DNA of 64,000 bases from Halomonas sp. DQ26W (GTDB lineage: Bacteria > Pseudomonadota > Gammaproteobacteria > Pseudomonadales > Halomonadaceae), in assembly GCF_003339685.1 (NCBI RefSeq), contig NZ_QPKI01000016.1, forward strand, positions 1 to 64,000. The letters are read 5' to 3'. The notes under the pieces were generated by a model that did not search any database, was not told the origin of the DNA, and worked only from the letters and a program-made list of their open reading frames with translations. A program made the translations under genes and the position numbers. How positions within the stretch are numbered: position 1 is the first letter of the stretch; every line of letters begins with the position of its first letter. Of this stretch, positions 58,524 to 64,000 are shown in pieces.

Positions 58524-59924
58524 ATGCAGATCTACAATACGCTGACGCGCCGCAAGGAAACGTTCGTACCCATCGAGCCGGGCAGGGTACGCATGTACGT
58601 CTGCGGCATGACCGTCTACGACTACTGCCACCTGGGCCATGCCCGGGTGATGGTGGCGTTCGATGTGGTGACCCGATACCTGCGCTGGCGCGGTCTTGAC
58701 GTCACCTACGTGCGCAACATCACCGATATCGACGACAAGATCCTCAAGCGTGCCGACGAGAACGGCGAGAGTATCGGTGCGTTGACTGAGCGCATGATCG
58801 GCGCCATGCACGAGGACGAGGCGCGGCTGTTCGTGTTGCGTCCGGATCATGAGCCTCGTGCCACTGGGCATGTGGCCGAGATCATCGCCATGATCGAGAC
58901 CCTGATCGACAAGGGTTACGCCTATGCGGCGAGCAATGGCGACGTCTACTACCGGGTGCGCAAGTTCGAGGGCTACGGCAAGCTCAATAACCGCGACCTG
59001 GACGAGATGCGCTCCGGGGCCCGGGTCGAGGTCGACGAGCACAAGGAGGACCCGCTCGACTTCGTGCTGTGGAAAGCGGCCAAGCCCGGCGAGGCGAGCT
59101 GGTCGTCGCCCTGGGGCGAGGGGCGCCCCGGTTGGCACATCGAGTGCTCGGCCATGTCGACCTGCTGCCTGGGGGAGACCTTCGACATTCATGGCGGCGG
59201 GCCGGACCTGACCTTCCCTCACCATGAAAATGAGATCGCCCAGAGCGAGGCGGCCACCGGCAAGCCCTACGTCAACACCTGGATGCATGCGGGAGCGGTG
59301 AGGGTGGACCAGGAGAAGATGTCCAAGTCGCTGGGCAACTTCTTCACCATCCGCGAGGTGCTCGAATCGCACGACCCGGAAGTGGTGCGCTACCTGCTGG
59401 TGGCCAGCCACTATCGCAGTGCCATCAACTACGCCCCGGAGTCCCTGGCGGATGCCCGCAAGTCCCTCGAGCGGTTCTACAACGCCCTCGAAGGGCTGGC
59501 GTTCGAGGGTGATGAACCACGGGGCGAGGTGGATGCACGATTCGCTGAGCGCTTCATCGCCGCCATGGACGACGACTTCAATACCGCCGAGGCGCTGTCG
59601 GTGCTCTTCGAGCTGGTCCGCGAACTGAACCGGGCCAAGAAGGAAGCTCCCGAGTGGGCGCCGCTACTGGCCGCCGAGCTCAAGCGCCTGGGCGACGTAC
59701 TTGGCCTGCTGCAGCAGGACCCCGAGGCGTTCCTCAAGGGCGGTGCCAGCGAACTGCCGCTGAGTGAAGCCGAGATCGAAGCGAAGATCGTTGCCCGTGC
59801 AAACGCCAAGAAGGCGATGAACTTTGACGCCGCCGACGGTATTCGTGACGAGTTGGCAGCGCTTGGCATCATTCTCAAGGATTCCCGCGAGGGGACTACC
59901 TGGGTAATGGAACAGATGGATTAG
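58524..59924 (+). CDS. cysS: Cysteinyl-tRNA synthetase
   Basis: The 466-residue enzyme has the zinc-binding Cys and HIGH motif in [16 protein letters not shown] (about 26-41), further zinc ligands in [10 protein letters not shown] and HHENEIAQ, and KMSKSLGN near 267-274. The ATG follows the glnS stop by one base. glnS and cysS are also neighbours in several other gammaproteobacteria. Confidence 0.97.
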   Translation: MQIYNTLTRRKETFVPIEPGRVRMYVCGMTVYDYCHLGHARVMVAFDVVTRYLRWRGLDVTYVRNITDIDDKILKRADENGESIGALTERMIGAMHEDEARLFVLRPDHEPRATGHVAEIIAMIETLIDKGYAYAASNGDVYYRVRKFEGYGKLNNRDLDEMRSGARVEVDEHKEDPLDFVLWKAAKPGEASWSSPWGEGRPGWHIECSAMSTCCLGETFDIHGGGPDLTFPHHENEIAQSEAATGKPYVNTWMHAGAVRVDQEKMSKSLGNFFTIREVLESHDPEVVRYLLVASHYRSAINYAPESLADARKSLERFYNALEGLAFEGDEPRGEVDARFAERFIAAMDDDFNTAEALSVLFELVRELNRAKKEAPEWAPLLAAELKRLGDVLGLLQQDPEAFLKGGASELPLSEAEIEAKIVARANAKKAMNFDAADGIRDELAALGIILKDSREGTTWVMEQMD

Positions 59925-59976
59925 GTCGACTGCAATTACATGCATTGCGCCAGGCCTATGGCCGGGCGCAATACGT

Positions 59977-60984
59977 TCAGCCCCGGGCTTTGGCCGGAGG
60001 AAGAGGGATCTGGCGCGGCCAGGCATCCTCCACCACGAACAGTCGTCGATAGCCGCCGCCCGGACGACAGTCGCCATCAGCCGTCAGGGCGATCTGGACC
60101 GGTGGGCCGTGGCCCCGAATGTGCTGCGCCAGTCGAGTTTCCACGTCGCGCAGGCTGGTGAATGCCTCGTCTCTTGGCAGTGCCAGCCAGTGTGGCTTGG
60201 CCAGCCACGCTGCACGGGTCCCGCGGGGCAGGCCGTCGCGGAAGTTGCGCCACTCACTCCATTGCAGCCACTCCCCCCTGAGGTGCTCCTGGGTCGCCTC
60301 TCGGGGCGACGGCAGGGCCTGATGCCAGGGGTAGAACAGCACGCCGGGCATTGCCAACTGGGGCTGGATGAACGGCTCCGGAGTAGGGCCGACATCCCTG
60401 GGGCGAGTGTGGAGCCGGATCGCCAGGCGTGTCTCGGCTCGCTCCGTCAGGCGTAATTGATGGCGATGAAGATGCTCGCGCTTGGTCGCCAGGCTGTCGG
60501 CGCCACCGGGGCCGATCCAGCGCGCCTGGTCGCTGGGGTCCCCAGGTCCTTCCGGGAGGCCGAGATAGAACTTGATGGCCACTTCCAGGTGGATGGGCAT
60601 CGGGTCGCAGCGGCGGCGATAGAGCAGGTCGAGTTCGCCCAGGGTGCGCTTGCCCTGGTGGACGCGCAGGTTGTGTGCCAGCAATCGCGTACCGGGAGCG
60701 GCGTCGAGCAGGAATTGCCATAGCGTTTCATGGTAGTGCCCCATGCGGCCTTCAACGGTGCTGCCGACACGCTGTTCGAGTATTTGCGGCGCGGCTTCCA
60801 GTCCCCGGAAGAAGTTTGTAAGCTGCCCATCGTCTGCCAGCCCCAGAACCTCACGTGAAGGACGCCCCGGCCACTCGGCGTGGATCAGATCCGGCGCCAT
60901 GAGGATCCAGGCCAGGTCGCGGACCAGGGGGTGATGGCAGTGGACGAGTCGTGGGTCGCCGCTTGCAAGCATGTTGAAAATCAT
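59977..60984 (-). CDS. DUF1853 family protein
   Basis: The 335-residue protein matches the DUF1853 family, whose function is unknown. The conserved core GELDLLYRR (about 116-124) followed by IHLEVAIKFYLG (about 131-142) resembles the Asp and Glu...Lys pattern of PD-(D/E)XK nuclease folds, though the spacing is unusual. No signal peptide is present. The start may be 60984 or the ATG at 60972; neither has a strong ribosome site. It converges on cysS. Confidence 0.78.
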   Translation of the reverse strand: MIFNMLASGDPRLVHCHHPLVRDLAWILMAPDLIHAEWPGRPSREVLGLADDGQLTNFFRGLEAAPQILEQRVGSTVEGRMGHYHETLWQFLLDAAPGTRLLAHNLRVHQGKRTLGELDLLYRRRCDPMPIHLEVAIKFYLGLPEGPGDPSDQARWIGPGGADSLATKREHLHRHQLRLTERAETRLAIRLHTRPRDVGPTPEPFIQPQLAMPGVLFYPWHQALPSPREATQEHLRGEWLQWSEWRNFRDGLPRGTRAAWLAKPHWLALPRDEAFTSLRDVETRLAQHIRGHGPPVQIALTADGDCRPGGGYRRLFVVEDAWPRQIPLPPAKARG

Positions 60985-61002
60985 TCCGCGTTGAGATCAG
61001 GT

Positions 61003-61032
61003 CTGACAGCCAAACTGTACACCCCTTATACT
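61003..61032 (+). promoter_or_regulatory. Promoter of the osmF operon
   Basis: CTGACA and TATACT are 18 bases apart, about 33 bases before the osmF start codon. In E. coli the homologous operon depends on RpoS and rises under osmotic stress; a CTATACT-like -10 such as this is compatible with either sigma factor. Confidence 0.6.
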
Positions 61033-61064
61033 CTGGGAACATTCACAACCTATGGGTGGTGGCG

Positions 61065-61976
61065 ATGAAGCGCTCCCTGACCGGCCTGGCAGTCCTTGCG
61101 ACTGCCTCTGTGCTGACCCCGTCCGTGGCCCAGGCTAGCGACCCCGTGGTGGTTTCCTCCAAGATCGATACTGAAGGCTCGGTGCTGGGCCAGTTGATCA
61201 TGCAAAGACTCGAGCAGGCCGGCATCGAGGTCGAGGATCGACTGCAGCTGGGTGGCACTAGTATCGTGCGCAGCGCCTTGAAGGCTGGCGAGATCGACCT
61301 TTACCCCGAATATACCGGCAATGGCGCCTTTTTCTTCGACATGGCCGACAGTGATGTGTGGAATGATCCCGGTGAAGCCTACGCCACGGTGCGGGACCTG
61401 GATGCCGAGGATGGGCTGATCTGGCTGACGCCGGCCGACGCCAACAATACCTGGGCCATGAGTGTCCGTGGCGACCTGGCGCGTGAACACGACCTGGCTA
61501 CCCTGGAAGACTTGGCGGACTATCTGTCGGAGGGGGGCGAGTTCAAGTTCGCTGCCAGTGCCGAGTTCGTCGAATCCGAGCAGGCCCTGCCGGCATTCCA
61601 GCAGGCCTACGGCTTCGAGCTGTCGTCGGATCAGCTGTTGGTGCTGTCGGGCGGGAACACTGCCGCCACCATGCGGGCCGCCGCCCAGCAGACCAGTGGC
61701 GTCAACGCGGCCATGACCTACGGTACCGACGGTGGTCTCGGCGCTCTGGACCTGGTGGTGCTCAAGGATACGCTTGGCGTTCAGCCAGTTTATCAGCCGG
61801 CGCCGGTGGTGCGTGAAGCCGTGCTGGAGGCACACCCCGAGATCGAATCGCTGTTGGCGGCGGTCTTTCAGGCGCTGGATCTCGAGACACTGCAGCGGCT
61901 CAACGGGCAGGTCGCCGTCGACGGGCTGGCTCCCCGCCAAGTTGCCGAGGATTTCCTCGCCGACCTCGCGGAATGA
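61065..61976 (+). CDS. osmF: Betaine/choline-type ABC substrate-binding protein OsmF (YehZ)
   Basis: The 303-residue periplasmic protein has a signal peptide ending in AQA and closely follows E. coli OsmF: VSSKIDTEGSVLG, DLYPEYTGNGAFFF, WLTPADANNTW and QQTSGVNAAMTYGTDGG in order. OsmF binds glycine betaine weakly, and related proteins bind choline or arsenobetaine-like compounds. The ATG at 61065 is used because it gives a proper signal peptide. It begins an operon whose permease starts three bases after its stop. It fits the osmoprotectant economy of a halophile. Confidence 0.93.
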   Translation: MKRSLTGLAVLATASVLTPSVAQASDPVVVSSKIDTEGSVLGQLIMQRLEQAGIEVEDRLQLGGTSIVRSALKAGEIDLYPEYTGNGAFFFDMADSDVWNDPGEAYATVRDLDAEDGLIWLTPADANNTWAMSVRGDLAREHDLATLEDLADYLSEGGEFKFAASAEFVESEQALPAFQQAYGFELSSDQLLVLSGGNTAATMRAAAQQTSGVNAAMTYGTDGGLGALDLVVLKDTLGVQPVYQPAPVVREAVLEAHPEIESLLAAVFQALDLETLQRLNGQVAVDGLAPRQVAEDFLADLAE

Positions 61977-61979
61977 TAC

Positions 61980-63146
61980 GTGACGGCTGCTAGGTCTACG
62001 CCCAACTGGGTATTGCTGTGTCTCATGCTCGTCGGGCTGATGGCTTGGCTTGTGCTCGACGCGGTGAACGTCACGCCCAACCGCATCGTTTCAGGCACGC
62101 CCTATCGCGCCTACGAGGTGCATGGCTGGTGGGCAGCGCTGCTGGCCGGTGTACCCATGCTGGCGGTAATGGTGCTGGCCTGGCGCCCCGATGTTCGGCG
62201 ACTGCAAGCCGCCTTGGTCGTGGTAGTGGGGTTGCTGTCGGCGATGCCTCTTTGGCTGGCAACAGCCGTTGCGGCCCTGGCCGATCCCGACATGCCCCAG
62301 GCGCGTCTGGGAGTCGGATCGTCGCTCTGGCTGTTGCTGTTCCTGTGGCTGCTGGTGGTGATCGAGTTGCGTACCCGCCTGGGTCTGCCACGCGCGTTCG
62401 GCTGGCTGCTGTTGCTGCCGATACTCATCGGCTGGTGGCTGTCGCTATCGTTCTGGCTCGAGCCGCTGGCGCTCTTCCGGGAGTACCAGGTGCGTAGCGA
62501 GCAGTTTGCCTCGGCCATCGTCTACCATCTGGCCCTGGTTGGCGCGGCGGTCGGTGCGAGCCTGGTGCTGGGAATCGTGCTGGCGCTGGGCATGCGTCGC
62601 TATCCCGGCATGCGCAAGGCCGGCTTCAGCGTGCTCAATGTTGTACAGACCATCCCCAGTCTGGCTCTCTTCGGCCTGCTGCTGGCCCCCCTGGCCTGGC
62701 TGTCGTCGCGTTTCGACTGGCTGGCGTCCATGGGGGTGAGCGGCATTGGCTGGGCGCCGGCTTGGCTGGCACTGGTTGGCTATAGTCTGCTGCCCATGGT
62801 GCGCAACACCTATGTCGCCCTTGAAGGCGTCGAGCCGGCAGTGATCGAGTCGGCCCGCGGGATGGGCATGAGTCGTCGTCAGGCCTTCTTGCAGGTACGG
62901 CTTCCGCTGGCGTTGCCGGTCGTGCTGGAAGGGGTGCGAATCACCACGGTACAGGCGATCGGCCTCACAGCCGTGGCGGCGCTGATCGGCGCCGGCGGCC
63001 TGGGAACCTTTATCTTCCAGGGCCTGGGCCAGGCAGCGATGGACCTGGTGCTGCTCGGAGCACTGCCCATCATCGCCCTGGCACTGGTGGCCGATGCCCT
63101 GCTGGGGGCGTTGGCCGAGCGATTTCGCCACGGAGGGACCCCATGA
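61980..63146 (+). CDS. yehY: Betaine-type ABC permease (YehY)
   Basis: The 388-residue membrane protein has an extra hydrophobic N-terminal half followed by the standard permease domain from about 175. The EAA loop, VIESARGMGMSRRQAFLQV, is near 283-301. Such a long form is typical of YehY. It begins with GTG three bases after osmF and overlaps the ATPase gene by four bases (ATGA). Confidence 0.9.
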   Translation: MTAARSTPNWVLLCLMLVGLMAWLVLDAVNVTPNRIVSGTPYRAYEVHGWWAALLAGVPMLAVMVLAWRPDVRRLQAALVVVVGLLSAMPLWLATAVAALADPDMPQARLGVGSSLWLLLFLWLLVVIELRTRLGLPRAFGWLLLLPILIGWWLSLSFWLEPLALFREYQVRSEQFASAIVYHLALVGAAVGASLVLGIVLALGMRRYPGMRKAGFSVLNVVQTIPSLALFGLLLAPLAWLSSRFDWLASMGVSGIGWAPAWLALVGYSLLPMVRNTYVALEGVEPAVIESARGMGMSRRQAFLQVRLPLALPVVLEGVRITTVQAIGLTAVAALIGAGGLGTFIFQGLGQAAMDLVLLGALPIIALALVADALLGALAERFRHGGTP

Positions 63147-64000
63147 TCGAACTCTTCGACGTCACCAAGCGTTTCGGCAGCGAGACCGCTGTCGACGCTA
63201 TTTCGCTGCGGGTCGAGAAGGGGGAGTTCTGTGCCTTGGTCGGCTCCTCCGGCTGCGGCAAGTCGACCACGCTGCGCATGATCAACCGTTTGATCGAGCA
63301 CAGCGAAGGGGAGATCCATCTCGACGGCCAGCCGGTTCGCTCGTTCAATGAGGAGCTGTTGCGGCGTCGCATCGGCTACGTGATCCAGAACACCGGGCTC
63401 TTCCCGCACTGGACGGTGGCACGCAACATCGGTCTGGTCCCGCGTCTGCTCAAATGGCCGCGTGGCAAGATACGTGCTCGGACCGAAGAGCTGCTGGGGC
63501 TCCTCGGGCTGCCGCGTGAGGAGTTTGCCGACAAGTACCCCCACCAGCTGTCGGGCGGGCAGGCGCAGCGAGTCGGCGTGGCCCGGGCCCTTGCCGCCGA
63601 CCCCGAGATCCTGCTCATGGATGAGCCCTTCGGAGCTCTGGATCCGATTACCCGGGAAGCGCTGCAGCGCGAGTTGCAGGATATTCAGGCGCGCCTCAAC
63701 AAGACCGTGGTCTTCGTGACCCATGACATGGATGAAGCCCTGGCCCTGGCCGATCGACTGGTGGTGATGCACCAGGGGCGGATCATTCAGCAGGGGCGTC
63801 CCATCGACCTGCTGCATGATCCGGTCGATGCGTTCGTCGAGTCCCTGCTCGGTGGCTTGGATCGGGGGCTCAAGGAGGCGGCACTGACCCGCGTCAGCGA
63901 GCGCATGGCGCCCTTCGGGCCACGGCTGCTGGCAAGCGAGCGCATTCCCTACCGGGCATCGTTGAGCCAGGCGCTGTCGGTCATGCTGTGGCACCGGGTG
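63143..64000 (+). CDS. yehX: Betaine-type ABC ATPase (YehX), cut by window end
   Basis: The first 286 residues are present and the gene runs off the right edge. Walker A is GSSGCGKST near 34-42, with the signature LSGGQAQRV near 137-145 and Walker B EILLMDEPFGALD near 157-169. It energises YehY. In E. coli the order is osmF-yehY-yehX-yehW, so a second permease gene probably follows outside the window. Confidence 0.93.
   Translation, partial: MIELFDVTKRFGSETAVDAISLRVEKGEFCALVGSSGCGKSTTLRMINRLIEHSEGEIHLDGQPVRSFNEELLRRRIGYVIQNTGLFPHWTVARNIGLVPRLLKWPRGKIRARTEELLGLLGLPREEFADKYPHQLSGGQAQRVGVARALAADPEILLMDEPFGALDPITREALQRELQDIQARLNKTVVFVTHDMDEALALADRLVVMHQGRIIQQGRPIDLLHDPVDAFVESLLGGLDRGLKEAALTRVSERMAPFGPRLLASERIPYRASLSQALSVMLWHRV

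Overview
The window is high-GC, densely coded chromosomal DNA of a gammaproteobacterium, most likely Halomonas or another member of Halomonadaceae. The evidence is the tig-clpP-clpX-lon-hupB-ppiD block, a complete hut operon, two TRAP transporters, an ArsJ/GAPDH pair and an OsmF/Yeh-type betaine or choline transporter. No phage, integrase, transposase or CRISPR array was seen, and no rRNA.

Layout. 0-3.3 kb: an orphan T6SS hcp with a candidate sigma-54 promoter and three phased palindromes upstream, then arsJ and its partner GAPDH (arsenate detoxification). 3.3-9.5 kb: hrpB helicase, a P2-type cation ATPase and a YchJ-like SEC-C protein. 9.5-16.5 kb: histidine utilisation, hutI-hutG-hutU-hutH plus the repressor hutC, with two perfect TGTA-N2-TACA operators. 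One operator faces a truncated remnant of a membrane protein gene. 16.7-18.8 kb: rluF, a DUF938 methyltransferase and a small lipoprotein. 18.8-21.8 kb: a TRAP transporter (P, Q, M). 21.9-32.2 kb: GNAT, HisC-like aminotransferase, EamA exporter, FAD oxidoreductase and an oligopeptide-type ABC system with a divergent FCD/GntR regulator. The binding protein and one permease of this ABC system are both frameshifted. 32.5-39.6 kb: an HMG-CoA lyase/CoA-transferase pair with a divergent LysR gene, a YdfG-like SDR and a second TRAP transporter, probably for branched hydroxy-dicarboxylic acids. 39.7-45.5 kb: TerB, a DadA-like oxidase, a small membrane protein, pyrC, mtnN-luxS and folD. 45.7-46.3 kb: tRNA-Pro, tRNA-Arg and two identical tRNA-His genes. 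46.6-55.1 kb: tig-clpP-clpX-lon-hupB-ppiD, the protein folding and degradation block, with clear terminators and a sigma-32-like lon promoter. 55.3-61 kb: lpxH, ppiB, glnS, cysS and a DUF1853 protein. 61-64 kb: osmF-yehY-yehX, cut by the window end.

Two families of non-coding repeat stand out. One is a ~145-155 bp element with imperfect terminal inverted repeats, present twice (18850-18993 and 27669-27825). The other is a 73-bp stem-loop at 22414-22486. The clearest accessory signals are the hcp control region, the decaying or mis-sequenced ABC operon, the truncated hut-controlled gene and the HMG-CoA lyase module.
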